Shown: positions 9,010 through 18,966, numbered from the stretch's first letter. The stretch is DNA of 64,000 nt from Nocardioidaceae bacterium UBA4001 (GCA_002384855.1 DGBP01000042.1:1-64000); one strand, 5' to 3'. Numbers and translations are program-made. Notes: a model not told the origin generated them from the sequence alone.

Positions 9010-10092
9010 CTAAGAGCCTTCTGGTGCGTCGAGCATGCCGATCGCCTCGTCGAAGACGCGGCCGGCCGCTCGCCACGGCCCCGACGGTCCGCCCTCCTCG
9101 GCCAGACCGAGCAGGTGCGGGGTCAGGTCGGCGCTGAACCCCTCGCTGGCCTCGCGCGGGAGCAACGAGGGCAGGTTGTCGATGGCGATGACCTCCAGCG
9201 ACGCGCTGCCGTGCTCCGGGTGGCCGTTGTGAAGTCGCCGGACCGGCTCTTGCCAGGTGGTGATCTCGGTGTTAACCGGGAGCATGTTGGTGGGGCCGGT
9301 GACATCGCAGGTCACGTCGGCGAGGACCCGCAGCCGGCGCTCGTGGTCCAGGTCCGCCTGCTCGACGAACGGAGTCGTCGGGGTGTGCGTGACCACGCAG
9401 TTCACCAGCAGGTCATGGCCGAGGAGCGCCTGCTTGTGCAGGTCCCGCGTCTCCTGTCGATCCCACCGGGTGATCGGCACACTGGCGGTCACCAACGCCC
9501 GCTGAGCACCGCGACCGGACCGCCCGCGCGCTCCGGTGACCAGGGCCAACAACTGGTCGGCCCCAGCCTTGCCGGCCTCCTCCAGCGCCGCGTCGAGCTC
9601 GTGCTTGGCCATCGGGGCGAGCGGCGCGGTAAGCCTTCCGGCCAGCTGCAGCACCCCGAGCGCGGCACCCACGTAGCCGGCCCAGTAGCCGAACGCGACC
9701 ACGCGCTTGCCGTCGTTGTCGGTGAGGTACTCGATGTCGAGCAGTCGGCCCCCGCCGCGGCGGAACCGCTCCAGGGTGCTCCGGGCGTCCTCCTGGCCCT
9801 TGAACGCGTGTGCGAAGTAGATGTGCCGGTGGCGCAGCGACGCCGGCTCGTCGGGGAGCTCCTTGATCCCCAGGACGTAGGCGTCATGGGGCGCGTCCGC
9901 CCAGGTTCCCTCGCCCACGACGGACGCCCCGGCCGCGGCGTACTCCTCGGTGGCGAAGATGCGTTGAGGCGAGTCCTCGACGGTCACCTCGAACCCGGCG
10001 TCCAGCAACTGCGGGACGTCGGCGGGTACGACCGGCGCGCGCCGCTCGGTGCCGCGGGACTCGGATCGGATCCACACATGGACGGGCTGCAT
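9010..10092 (-). CDS. saccharopine dehydrogenase (lysine-forming, LYS1-like)
   Basis: A 360-residue protein of the alanine dehydrogenase/saccharopine dehydrogenase superfamily. The N-terminal domain has VWIRSESRGTERRAPVVPAD and EYAAAGASVV. YVLGIKELPDE and HIYFAHAFKGQED follow near residue 90-105, then the nucleotide-binding half (AFGYWAGYVGAALGVLQLAG). These segments and the length fit the LYS1-type NAD-dependent saccharopine dehydrogenase. Position of the PTNMLPVNTEITTWQEP segment also fits. ATG 10092 begins MQPVHVWIRS; the frame extends upstream to 10221 with a low-complexity leader that I reject. No partner for lysine breakdown or alpha-aminoadipate metabolism lies nearby, so the physiological direction is open. 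Confidence 0.82.
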   Translation of the reverse strand: MQPVHVWIRSESRGTERRAPVVPADVPQLLDAGFEVTVEDSPQRIFATEEYAAAGASVVGEGTWADAPHDAYVLGIKELPDEPASLRHRHIYFAHAFKGQEDARSTLERFRRGGGRLLDIEYLTDNDGKRVVAFGYWAGYVGAALGVLQLAGRLTAPLAPMAKHELDAALEEAGKAGADQLLALVTGARGRSGRGAQRALVTASVPITRWDRQETRDLHKQALLGHDLLVNCVVTHTPTTPFVEQADLDHERRLRVLADVTCDVTGPTNMLPVNTEITTWQEPVRRLHNGHPEHGSASLEVIAIDNLPSLLPREASEGFSADLTPHLLGLAEEGGPSGPWRAAGRVFDEAIGMLDAPEGS

Positions 10093-10230
10093 GCGGCCAG
10101 GATGCCACCCCACCCCTGGCGAGCTTGAGGTGCCGGTCCTCGTCGTGGTCTCGAGCTCGGCCGGGTCCTCAGGGTTGAGGATGACAGCGACATGTGGACG
10201 GTTCCGGCCGCGGTGCGTCACGGTGGGCTG

Positions 10231-10734
10231 ATGAGTGAGTTCAAGCGGTCAGAACAGCCCGCGGATGGCGACGAGCGGGACATCACGCTGGGCTGGCTGG
10301 CGTTCCATCGAGACGCACTGCAGGCCAAGTGCGAGGGTCTCACTGCCGAGGGGCTCGTGCGCCGCGCGGCCGAACCCTCACGACTCTCCCTGCTGGGATT
10401 GGTCCGACACATGGCGGAGATGGAGCGCGCGTACGGTTCCTGGCCCCTCGGTGAGGACCCAGCGTTCCAGTGGGTGTGGGGCGCCTACGAGGACGGCGCG
10501 GAGGACGACATCGACTGCACGGTGGACGACGCGGACCTGTCCTACCTGACGTGGATGGATGAGCGGTCCAAGACCGACCGGGCCCTCGCCGGTCGCCACG
10601 ATCTCGGCACCCTGAGCAAGGTGAACGGCCGCAGCGTGCGCTGGAATCTGGCCAAGCTTGTCGGCGAGTATGCCCGTCACAACGGCCACGCTGACATCAT
10701 CCGAGAGAGGATCGACGGTCAGACGGGTGAGTGA
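10231..10734 (+). CDS. DinB/DUF664 family protein (putative mycothiol-dependent transferase)
   Basis: A 167-residue four-helix DinB-like protein. The family's metal triad is visible: histidine in LVRHMAEMERAYG (near residue 55), and the pair in EYARHNGHADIIRERIDG near the C-terminus. The DUF664 subgroup in Actinobacteria is expected to use mycothiol or a similar thiol in detoxification; which substrate applies here is unknown. The start ATG 10231 follows GGTGGG. It stands alone, divergent from the saccharopine dehydrogenase-like gene and convergent with the sulfotransferase. Confidence 0.85.
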   Translation: MSEFKRSEQPADGDERDITLGWLAFHRDALQAKCEGLTAEGLVRRAAEPSRLSLLGLVRHMAEMERAYGSWPLGEDPAFQWVWGAYEDGAEDDIDCTVDDADLSYLTWMDERSKTDRALAGRHDLGTLSKVNGRSVRWNLAKLVGEYARHNGHADIIRERIDGQTGE

Positions 10735-10778
10735 CGCCGCCGGAAGGCCCTTCGCGTACAGCGGCAAGAGCGAGCGCC

Positions 10779-11492
10779 TCAGCCGTGAGACTTGTTGACT
10801 GACGCGGGCAGAGATGCGACTCGCACCTCGTCTTTGCGAGAGCGCTCGTCCTTACGCGCCACGTACGACGCGGTGCTGTTCTCGTGGGGGAAGGGACGGT
10901 TCGGAACGGGCAGGCCCAGGGCGCTGCAGAGCGGCTCCCAACCGTCGCCCGGCATCCACTCGACCAAGCGATCTGGCTCGATGTGCCTGCGAACTTCACT
11001 CAGCCACCGCTCGTAGCCTGCGATGACTTGTGCGCGGTCATCGACGTCGTTGAAGACACCTTCGAAGATGACTCCGAAAAGCGGAACCAGCGGGTCTTCT
11101 GTGCCCTTTGCCCGCATCTCGCGCGTGCGAGGAAGAACGGTCGCCTCCATGCTTCGGTACCAGATCTCGGGATCACCGCGATGAGACAGCAGCACGGGGG
11201 CATCTGGGAATGCACCCGCAAGGTCTCGCCAGCAAGTGGAGAACGGGGCGTCCACTCCCGCTGCGTATCCGGCCAGAAAGCTTCCCCACTCCGGTGGGTC
11301 TCCCTCGATGGCGGCCACCCATGTGGGGACGTGCTCGGGATGGGTGAACGCCTCGCTCATGTGATAGATCGGTGCGTTCAGGAGGTGTCGCAGCGCCTCG
11401 CGAAGCGAGGACGTTCCGGTGCGAGGAAGCCCAGCACCGATCATCTGCAAGGACACGTCCACAACCCATGACGAAGCGCGCTCATCGGCCAT
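10779..11492 (-). CDS. sulfotransferase family protein
   Basis: A 237-residue protein with the 5'-phosphosulfate loop GAGLPRTGTSSL near residues 18-29. The central RGDPEIWYRSM corresponds to the 3'-phosphate side of PAPS-type sulfotransferases. The C-terminal part (GDGWEPLCSALGLPVPNRPFPHEN) is typical of the short sulfotransferase family found beside membrane or cell-wall genes. The acceptor is unknown. Starts 11456 or 11444, closer to the P-loop, are possible. It is about 220 bp from the SulP permease on the same strand; the two may both serve sulfate metabolism, but they do not look like a tight operon. Confidence 0.82.
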   Translation of the reverse strand: MADERASSWVVDVSLQMIGAGLPRTGTSSLREALRHLLNAPIYHMSEAFTHPEHVPTWVAAIEGDPPEWGSFLAGYAAGVDAPFSTCWRDLAGAFPDAPVLLSHRGDPEIWYRSMEATVLPRTREMRAKGTEDPLVPLFGVIFEGVFNDVDDRAQVIAGYERWLSEVRRHIEPDRLVEWMPGDGWEPLCSALGLPVPNRPFPHENSTASYVARKDERSRKDEVRVASLPASVNKSHG

Positions 11493-11713
11493 GTGGGCGA
11501 AATCCGACGGAGGACTGGCCGCGGTGTGACGCTGTCCTCGGTAGTGGCTCGAAGTCGCCTGTGGGAGGGCATGGGCGACTTCGAGTCATCGCTTTGTTCC
11601 TTCAGCATTCGGGATCAGCTGAATCCGGCAGTCACGATGGGTCATCGGGAAGCAGAGGCATGCGCCCGCAGGGATCCGAGAGAGTTGGGTCGACCGATGC
11701 GGTGTTCAGCGAC

Positions 11714-13234
11714 TCAGAGGTATCGCTCCTCGTCCTCCGTGTTCAGTATTCGACGGAGGAGTCGCGTCTGGGCGGGTGCTGCGTCGACGAGTTCCAGCTG
11801 GATGCCTCGCGAGGTGGCGTCGTCGAAGAGGTCGCGGAGCATGAGGGCACCGGTGAGGTCGAGCCGGCCGATACGGGCTAGGTGGACGATGATGTGTGTG
11901 ATGTTCGGGTGGGCGGTGACGAGTTCGTCTATCTGTTGTTCGAGGGCCGGGGCGGATCCGAAGTACAGCACTCCGGTGGGCCGCAGGTGCAGGGTGTCTG
12001 CGTCGAGTTCGGCGGGCACCACGACGTGCACCTCACGCCACAGATGGACGGCGAGGGCGGCGCCGATGCCGAGCAGGACGCCGCGCTCCACGTGCGGCGC
12101 GGCGACAAGGGTCGAGACGATGGTGAGGGCTGCGACGCCGAACTGCGGTCGGGACAGCCGCCAGTAGTCGGCGATCGGGCGTAGGTCGAGCAGAGAGGCG
12201 ACGGCGCCGATGACGATGCCTGCGAGGGTTGCCTTGGGCAGAGGCGCGAGGAGATCGATGATGGGCAGGAAAGCGAGGACCGCGAGGCCGGTGACGGCGC
12301 CGCTCCACCGGGTGCGTGCCCCGCTGAGGCGGTTGAGCGCGGTACGCGAGAAGGAGCCGCCGACCGGGTAGCCCGCGGCCAGCCCGGAAGCAAGGTTGGC
12401 CAGCCCCTGGCCCACCAGCTCGCGGTTGGGGTTCCATGCCTTCCGGTCCTCGGCCGCGTAGCGACGGGCGATGGCAGCAGGCTCGGCGAAGCCGACCAGT
12501 GCGATCACCAGTGTGGGCAGCAGCAGATCGGTGAGACCGGTCAAGGCGGGCAGACCGGGGCTGGTCCAGCGGACCGGGATGCCTCCGACCACGCTGCCGT
12601 CGTAGCCGGTCCACATGCTCCAGGCGGTCGCAACCACGACGGCGACGAGCGCTCCCGGGAACCGCGGTGCAATTTGACGGCCACCGAGCATCACGACCAC
12701 GGTGAGGAGCCCGACCACCAGGTCGGGAGCCGACCACGCCGACGGGTGCGAGAGGGCGGAGGAGGCCGCGGTCACGGGGTTTGCGCCTGCGGCATCGACG
12801 CCGAGCAGCGCGGGAATCTGGGAGGCGACGATGATCACCGCGGCAGCGAACGTGAAGCTGACCACGACCGGCTGGGACATCAAGAAGGCGAACATCCCGC
12901 CGTGGAGCAGCCCGAGCACGAGCCGGACTACGCCGACCATGACCGCCACTCCGGCGGCAAGTACCGCGAAGGATTCGGTGTGCGGGGACGCGAGCCCGGC
13001 GAGCGCGCCGAACGTCAGCAGGCTCGTGATGGGGGCGGGACCGGTCTGCAGGTACGGCGAGGAGCCGACCAACGCGCCGGCGATCGGCGCAGCGACCGCC
13101 GCGTAAAGACCGTACTGGGGATCCAGGCCGGCGATCTCGGCGTAAGCCATGGATTGGGGGACCAGCACGAGTGCCACGGTCAACCCCGCGACGAAGTCAC
13201 CCCGCGTCGGCGCCAACAGGTCAGGTCTTCGCAC
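11714..13234 (-). CDS. SulP family anion permease with C-terminal STAS domain
   Basis: A 506-residue inner-membrane transporter of the SLC26/SulP family. The N-terminal GLTVALVLVPQSMAYAEIAG and DPQYGLYAAVAAPIAGALVG are the SulP transport signature. Roughly ten to twelve hydrophobic segments follow, including GYPVGGSFSRTALN near residue 290. A cytoplasmic STAS domain occupies about 410-506 (VLYFGSAPALEQQI, HIIVHLARIGRLDLTGA). The substrate may be sulfate, but SulP members also move bicarbonate or other anions and the sequence does not decide it. The start 13234 gives a short cytoplasmic N-terminus as usual. Confidence 0.92.
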   Translation of the reverse strand: MRRPDLLAPTRGDFVAGLTVALVLVPQSMAYAEIAGLDPQYGLYAAVAAPIAGALVGSSPYLQTGPAPITSLLTFGALAGLASPHTESFAVLAAGVAVMVGVVRLVLGLLHGGMFAFLMSQPVVVSFTFAAAVIIVASQIPALLGVDAAGANPVTAASSALSHPSAWSAPDLVVGLLTVVVMLGGRQIAPRFPGALVAVVVATAWSMWTGYDGSVVGGIPVRWTSPGLPALTGLTDLLLPTLVIALVGFAEPAAIARRYAAEDRKAWNPNRELVGQGLANLASGLAAGYPVGGSFSRTALNRLSGARTRWSGAVTGLAVLAFLPIIDLLAPLPKATLAGIVIGAVASLLDLRPIADYWRLSRPQFGVAALTIVSTLVAAPHVERGVLLGIGAALAVHLWREVHVVVPAELDADTLHLRPTGVLYFGSAPALEQQIDELVTAHPNITHIIVHLARIGRLDLTGALMLRDLFDDATSRGIQLELVDAAPAQTRLLRRILNTEDEERYL

Positions 13235-13739
13235 AGCGTCATTGTGGCCGCACCCGTATCCCGGCGCCCTGACGGCATTGATTCCAGCCCTCCGGAATCC
13301 GTCAACCCAGCCTTCCGATCGGATCTTCTCTGTCGTGAGCTCGAGTAACCGCCGACTCAGGGTAGGAGAGAAATTCGAGCCATGAGTCGGGCTGATGTCG
13401 AGAAGTCACTAGGCGCCGGTGCGTCTTACTAGGACGCTCAACCATGCACAAGGCATCTCTCCGCTGACACGACCGCCAAGGAGCAGGGGCCATCCTGGCT
13501 CGCGATGTCATCTGATGCCGCGACCGTTGATGTCCAATCGGCCACCGATCCGAGGATGAGGTGAGGAGGGGAACTGAGAGAGGCGGTGTACTGATGGCCG
13601 ACGAGATCGAGGACGCACCTTGGCGGCGAGAGACCCCCGTACGCCTGAAGGGTGGCGAGTGTCGGTGGTAAGCCGATCGGTAGGCCAAAGGGGGCGGTGG
13701 TGACGCCGTCAGCCGCCGCTCACATCGATCCGGGCGTGG
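13235..13739. other. gene-free interval of about 505 bp containing repeat copy B
   Basis: I find no convincing gene here. Short frames on both strands lack homologous-looking sequence, apart from a 25-codon plus-strand frame at about 13593 (MADEIEDAPWRRE...), which is too short to support. The first part (13235-13430) includes a relatively AT-richer patch near 13340-13400. The middle is the second repeat copy. The interval may be an old insertion or deletion scar between the SulP and ArsR genes. Confidence 0.5.
13431..13541 (+). repeat. imperfect direct repeat, copy B (111 bp)
   Basis: This is the partner of 8820-8930, in the same orientation and of the same length, with single-base differences and one compensating indel pair. 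The two copies bracket 4.5 kb holding the saccharopine dehydrogenase-like, DinB, sulfotransferase and SulP genes. The short inverted element around GAGCAGG/CCTGGCTC is present in both copies and might form a small hairpin. No target-site duplication or transposase is visible. Confidence 0.75.
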
Positions 13740-14465
13740 TCACCCCACGGTGCGCTCGGTGGTCCCCTCCGTACGTAGGTCGAGGCCGAGCAGGTGGTGC
13801 AGGGCGTTCGCGCCGGCGTCGGTGACGGCCACGGCACGGTGTCTGGCGCTGGGGATGACCCACCCGCGCTCGACCAGCTGGTGGTGGAGTACGACGCCGA
13901 GCGTGCCGCCGAGGTGGTGGCGGCGTTCGGTCCAGTCGAGGCAGGTTCGGACCAGCGGCCGGGAGCCACGGCGCCGAAGGGCAGTCTCGCCGGCGAGGTC
14001 AGTGAACCAGTCTCGGCCGGCGGCGGTGAGGGCGAGTCCGGCGCTGGAGTCGAGCAGGTCGTTGGCGAGGAGCCTGTCGTAAAGGCTCACACCGAGGGCG
14101 CCGGCGAGGTGGTCGTAGCAGGTGCGGGCGGCCGCCAGGTCGCGCGCTGCACGGACGCCGCGCAGAGAGGACGGTGGTCGGGCGGGCTGCCCGGCCGCCG
14201 CGGTGAGGTCCTCGACGAGGGCCGCGACGTCTGGGTCGGCGAGTCGGAGGTAACGGTGTCGGCCCTGGCGTTCCTCGGCGAGGAGCCCGGATTCGACAAG
14301 GGCGGTGGCGTGCTCGCTGGCGGTGGACCGAGCCACGCCTGCGTGCTCCGCCAGCTCTGCCACGGTCCAGGAGCGCCCGTCCATCAGGGCCAGGCACATC
14401 GCCGCGCGCGTGGGCTCGCCGAGAAGGGCGGCGAACTTGGCGACCGAGCCGGCGTCGACGACCAT
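13740..14465 (-). CDS. ArsR-type winged-helix regulator, long form
   Basis: A 241-residue protein. An ArsR/SmtB-like winged HTH covers residues about 8-75 (FAALLGEPTRAAMCLALMDG, VAELAEHAGVARSTASEHAT). A C-terminal domain has CYDHLAGALGVSLYDRLLA and HHLGGTLGVVLHHQLVERGW. This layout is common in actinobacterial ArsR proteins of about 230-240 residues whose effector is unknown. No metal-binding cysteine pair typical of ArsR or SmtB is seen in the HTH. ATG 14465 follows GAGAGGTAGGG. It starts 8 bp after the EamA stop on the same strand, so the two form an operon, and the regulator probably controls the exporter. Confidence 0.88.
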   Translation of the reverse strand: MVVDAGSVAKFAALLGEPTRAAMCLALMDGRSWTVAELAEHAGVARSTASEHATALVESGLLAEERQGRHRYLRLADPDVAALVEDLTAAAGQPARPPSSLRGVRAARDLAAARTCYDHLAGALGVSLYDRLLANDLLDSSAGLALTAAGRDWFTDLAGETALRRRGSRPLVRTCLDWTERRHHLGGTLGVVLHHQLVERGWVIPSARHRAVAVTDAGANALHHLLGLDLRTEGTTERTVG

Positions 14466-14472
14466 GGCAGCC

Positions 14473-15429
14473 CTACCTCTCTCGTCCGGCGGGGTGTCCG
14501 GGTTCGATGGTGTCACGCGTGGACGCAGGGGTGGGAGTACGGCGCCTGGAGACCGCGACGCCGAGCAGGCACAGGGCCCCACCAGCGAGGGCCAGCGGCA
14601 CCGGCGCCTCGCCGAGCAACGGCCAGGAGGCGGTGATGGTCAGGGGCGGCACCAGGTAGGTCGTCACGCCCAGCCGACCGGCGTCCATCCGCGACAGCGC
14701 GTAGGCCCAGGTTGCGAAGGCCAGTGCGGTCGGCACCATCCCGAGGTAGACCAGACCGGCGACAGAGCCTGCGGACGCGGTCTGCAGCTGCCCTGCCAAC
14801 GCCGTGGTGAAGGGCAGGCAGGTGACCGTGCCGATGGCACAGGCGGTGAAGGTGACCTGCAGCGTCGGGAGCCTGCGGACGGCAGGCTTCTGCGAGAGCA
14901 CGCCGGCGGCGTAGGCCGCCGCCGCGAGGAGGCTCAGCACCACGCCCAGCGGGTCGACCCCGGCCGCCTCCGAGGCGGCCCACCCGATCAGTACGGCGCC
15001 GACGAACGCCGTGCCCGCACCCAGGACGAGCCAGCGCGGGAACCCCTCGCCCAGGAGCAGACCGGCCAGCAGGGCGATCAGGATGGGCCCTACGTTGACC
15101 AGCATCGAGGCGGTGCCGGCGTCCAGCAGCTGTTCGGCGGCGTTGAGGGCGACGTTGTAGACGGCGAACCACGCCACGCCGCACGCAGTGAGGAGCGCCC
15201 ATTCCCGGCCGGTGGGCGGCACCCAGGTCCGTCGTAGCACCAGCACGGTCCCGAGGGCAAGCGACCCGATCAACAGTCGGCCCAGGGCGAGCGGCCCAGC
15301 GTCGAAGCTGTCGCCCAGAGCACGGATCGCCACGAAGGCCGAGGCCCACGCCACGACGGTGACTCCGGCTGCGAGGGTCGCGGACCGGGCGCCCGGCCAC
15401 GAGGCGGTCGTTGCTGCGGTGGAGGACAT
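14473..15429 (-). CDS. EamA/DMT family transporter
   Basis: A 318-residue membrane protein with ten hydrophobic segments arranged as two EamA repeats. The first starts at VVAWASAFVAIRALGD and the second at GVVLSLLAAAAYAAG, ending in LGEAPVPLALAGGALCLLGV. The drug/metabolite transporter superfamily exports amino acids, nucleotides or other small metabolites; the substrate is not readable. ATG 15429 is chosen because the frame upstream (to 15852) runs through rnhA sequence in another frame and is not membrane-like. It is in an operon with the ArsR gene downstream. Confidence 0.9.
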   Translation of the reverse strand: MSSTAATTASWPGARSATLAAGVTVVAWASAFVAIRALGDSFDAGPLALGRLLIGSLALGTVLVLRRTWVPPTGREWALLTACGVAWFAVYNVALNAAEQLLDAGTASMLVNVGPILIALLAGLLLGEGFPRWLVLGAGTAFVGAVLIGWAASEAAGVDPLGVVLSLLAAAAYAAGVLSQKPAVRRLPTLQVTFTACAIGTVTCLPFTTALAGQLQTASAGSVAGLVYLGMVPTALAFATWAYALSRMDAGRLGVTTYLVPPLTITASWPLLGEAPVPLALAGGALCLLGVAVSRRRTPTPASTRDTIEPGHPAGRER

Positions 15430-15533
15430 GGTCAGGACGCTAGGCGGGAGACGGTTCGGCCCGGACCGAACCGTGTGCAGGTCTACCCCGCCCACCGGGT
15501 CGATAAGGTCAGCCTGCGACGAGCGCGACCAGG

Positions 15534-16088
15534 TCAGCGGACTCGTTCCAGGTAGGAGAACAGGTCCGGCTCGTCGACGGTTCGTCCCGGCCGTGCCTCC
15601 GGGTGACGCACCACCGAGCCGGCGAAGCCGGGGCCTGGGCTGGGTGGGATGCGCTGCTTCCACGACGACGCCGCCGCCTTGGCCAGCCGGTCCGCCGCTT
15701 CGTTCAGCTCGTGGCCTGAGTGGCCCTTCACCCATTCGAACCTCACCCGGCGACCACGCATCGCCGCGTCGAGGGCCTTCATGATCTCGACGTTCAGGAC
15801 TGCCTTGCCGTCGCCCTTCTTCCACCCTCGCCGCTTCCAGCCGGGCATCCACGTGGTGACCGAGTTGATGACGTAGGTGCTGTCGCAGTAGACGAGGAGG
15901 TCATCGGCAAGGTGTGCGGTCTGCTGCAGCAGGTCGAGCACCGCGGTCAGCTCGGCCATGTTGTTGGTGCCGTGGGCCCAGCCTCCGACCGCCCAGCACT
16001 CCTCGTCGACGTACCAACCCCAGCCGGCCGGGCCGGGGTTGCCGAGCGCTGAACCGTCCGCTGCCGCGATGATCGTCACGGACGGCAT
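15534..16088 (-). CDS. rnhA: ribonuclease HI
   Basis: A 184-residue RNase H domain protein that cleaves the RNA strand of RNA-DNA hybrids. The catalytic carboxylates are in place: D11 (AAADGSALGNPGPAGWG), E46 (TNNMAELTAV), D69 (LVYCDSTYVINS) and D133 (HELNEAADRLA). The flexible-loop histidine is in VKGHSGHE (residues 123/126) and the basic handle in WKRRGWKKGDG. The C-terminal 35 residues extend past the core fold. It is a stand-alone housekeeping gene upstream of the EamA-ArsR pair on the same strand. Confidence 0.93.
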   Translation of the reverse strand: MPSVTIIAAADGSALGNPGPAGWGWYVDEECWAVGGWAHGTNNMAELTAVLDLLQQTAHLADDLLVYCDSTYVINSVTTWMPGWKRRGWKKGDGKAVLNVEIMKALDAAMRGRRVRFEWVKGHSGHELNEAADRLAKAAASSWKQRIPPSPGPGFAGSVVRHPEARPGRTVDEPDLFSYLERVR

Positions 16089-16272
16089 CCTGCCATTTCA
16101 CGTCGTAGGCTGCCGGGTGCGTCGGGGTCGCCACCACCGACGTGTCTCGGCCCCGCGCATCTGGATCGGGGAGATCGCCGGACGCACCGATGAGAGTTCC
16201 GAGAAGCCGAGGTCTCAGTGTCGGACCTGGCAAGTAGCGTCATGGCCGACGGAACCTCGGAAGGGAAAGTGG

Positions 16273-17388
<1,116 letters not shown>

Positions 17389-17392
17389 GGAC

Positions 17393-17701
17393 ATGATGAG
17401 CCCTTCCGTGCGCGTGACCCTGCCGCCGAACCTGCGGGCGATGGCCCGGGTCCACGGCGAGGTGCTCCTCGAGGTCCCGGGTGAGGTGACCCAGCGGTCG
17501 GTCCTCGACGCCCTCGAGGCGGAGTACCCCATGCTCCTCGGCACGATTCGCGACCGTCGTACCGCTCGCCGGCGTCCCTTCGTCCGGTTCTTCGCGTGCC
17601 AAGAGGACCTCTCCCACGACGAGCCGGATGCTCCGCTGCCCGCCCGGGTCGTCGCCGGCGAGGAGCCGTTCATGGTCGTGGGAGCGATGGCAGGAGGCTG
17701 A
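17393..17701 (+). CDS. MoaD/ThiS-like ubiquitin-fold protein
   Basis: A 102-residue beta-grasp protein. It opens with VRVTLPPNLRAMARVHGEVL and has the turn VLDALEAEYPMLLGTI. It ends in MVVGAMAGG, with the C-terminal Gly-Gly that sulfur carrier proteins need for adenylation and thiocarboxylation. Adjacent starts at 17393 and 17396 are both possible. It is coupled to the beta-propeller gene rather than to molybdopterin or thiamine genes, so its carrier role, if any, concerns another pathway. No E1-like activating enzyme is nearby. Confidence 0.8.
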   Translation: MMSPSVRVTLPPNLRAMARVHGEVLLEVPGEVTQRSVLDALEAEYPMLLGTIRDRRTARRRPFVRFFACQEDLSHDEPDAPLPARVVAGEEPFMVVGAMAGG

Positions 17702-17911
17702 CGGACCGCACGTGTGCCGGCTTGGTCCCTCGCTCGCGAGGCGGACCTCGCCACCGCTGTCCGAGGCAAGGCAGACAAGCAGTCAGGCGCGGGCGGCGAC
17801 GTGTCAGCCTTGATGTCCTGGAAGTGTGGGCCACGACCTGACCGGCGTGAGCCGGGGCAGTCGGTGCTTGCCCCAGGGGTTCCGGGTAGCCGCAGGTGAG
17901 AGGCTCGAAGG

Positions 17912-18283
17912 GTGATAAAGATCAGCTTCGACGAGGCCATGGAAGCAGTGGTGCGGGGCTTCGAGGTGGGCGGTGTCGCGATCCTCGTCGTCGGGTCCCT
18001 GGCAGCGTTCGTCTCCGCCGCTCTCTCCTACCGACGAGTGGGTCCCCGCGAAAGCTATGAGGCGACGCGCCGCAGCGTCGGCCGGGCCATCCTGCTCGGG
18101 CTCGAGTTCCTGATCATCGCCGACATCGTCATTACCATCACCGTCGATCCCACTCTCGAGAGTGCCGCCGCTCTCGGGGTCATCGTCCTGGTCCGGACCT
18201 TCCTCAGCTTCTCCCTGGAGGTCGAGCTCGACGGGTCCCTGCCCTGGCGTCGCCGGGAAACCGGCTCGGACCGGACGCAGTGA
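17912..18283 (+). CDS. DUF1622 family membrane protein
   Basis: A 123-residue protein with three hydrophobic segments: GGVAILVVGSLAAFVSAALS near residue 19, AILLGLEFLIIADIVIT near 59, and AAALGVIVLVRTFLSFSLEVE near 85. The last includes the conserved VRTFLSFSLEVE of the DUF1622 family. Function is unknown. The GTG start 17912 follows GGCTCGAAGG. The 210 bp before it hold no recognisable gene. Confidence 0.82.
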   Translation: MIKISFDEAMEAVVRGFEVGGVAILVVGSLAAFVSAALSYRRVGPRESYEATRRSVGRAILLGLEFLIIADIVITITVDPTLESAAALGVIVLVRTFLSFSLEVELDGSLPWRRRETGSDRTQ

Positions 18284-18330
18284 CGACTCTCCTGTGACCT
18301 GCGTGCTGGACCACGGCTTCCGGTGGTCGC

Positions 18331-18849
18331 TCACTCCTCCGAGAGCCGGATCTCCACCATCAGCTCGTCGCCGAGCGCCTCGAGGATCGACGCCAGTTCC
18401 TCCGTGCTGGTCTCGGGCGAGGCGGTCAGCACGGCGCGGGCCTGGAAGAGCGTCCCGCCGGCCATGGGTGCGTCCTGGACGTCGGTGGCCAGCTTTTCGA
18501 TGCTGACGCTCTGGCCGGCGAGGGCGGCTGACACCTCAGCCACGATGCCGGGTCGGTCGGCTCCGAGCAGCTCGAGGTGCAGCCGGACGAGGTCGCGGGC
18601 GGCGGGGGGTTCGTCTGTCCGCTCCAGGGTGACCTGCAGACCCTGAGCGTCGAGTGCCGCGAGGTCGGCGGCCAGCCCGTCGAGCCGGTCGTCGGCGACG
18701 GAGACCAGGACGATGCCGGCGAACTTGCCCGCCAGGCGTGACATCTGGCTGCGCTTCCAGCTCGCGCCGTGGGCGTTGACCGGGGCGGAGAGTGCCGACA
18801 CGAGACCGGGCCGGTCGTCGCCGATCACGGTGAGGATGAGGGAGGCCAT
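18331..18849 (-). CDS. ACT-domain protein, GcvR-like
   Basis: A 172-residue protein made of two ACT domains. The first starts ILTVIGDDRPGLVSALSAPV and the second HLELLGADRPGIVAEVSAAL, each with the glycine ligand-binding turn DRPG. The architecture matches the GcvR/ACT-only regulators that sense amino acids. No catalytic domain is attached. The nearby genes give no hint of the pathway. Confidence 0.88.
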   Translation of the reverse strand: MASLILTVIGDDRPGLVSALSAPVNAHGASWKRSQMSRLAGKFAGIVLVSVADDRLDGLAADLAALDAQGLQVTLERTDEPPAARDLVRLHLELLGADRPGIVAEVSAALAGQSVSIEKLATDVQDAPMAGGTLFQARAVLTASPETSTEELASILEALGDELMVEIRLSEE

Positions 18850-18858
18850 GCCCGCAGG

Positions 18859-18966
18859 CTACGAGACTTCCGGCCCGGCCGTTACGACCTCAGGACCTTG
18901 TCCATCGACTTGCGCGACGTAGTGGGGATACACCGACGCGAAGCTGGCGGTGAAGACACGGCTCAT
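18859..18966 (-). pseudogene. N-terminal stub of a DUF2200-like gene
   Basis: A 35-codon frame starting ATG 18966 reads MSRVFTASFASVYPHYVAQV, which matches the start of DUF2200 proteins (normally about 110-120 residues). The rest of that family is absent, and the frame ends at 18859 after unrelated residues. Its start overlaps the stop of the upstream pentapeptide/DinB gene by ATGA, suggesting the pair was an operon before the 3' part was lost. Confidence 0.6.

Noticed and set aside
11372..12184. Plus-strand frames overlapping the end of SulP and the gap 11493-11713
   Set aside because: Basic, Ser/Arg-rich products with no motif; they cross the STAS domain of SulP on the other strand. The gap itself shows nothing recognisable.
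13302..13688. 128-codon minus-strand frame in the gap before the ArsR gene
   Set aside because: It runs through the repeat, and the matching repeat copy at 8820-8930 is read in a different frame, so the frame is not conserved.
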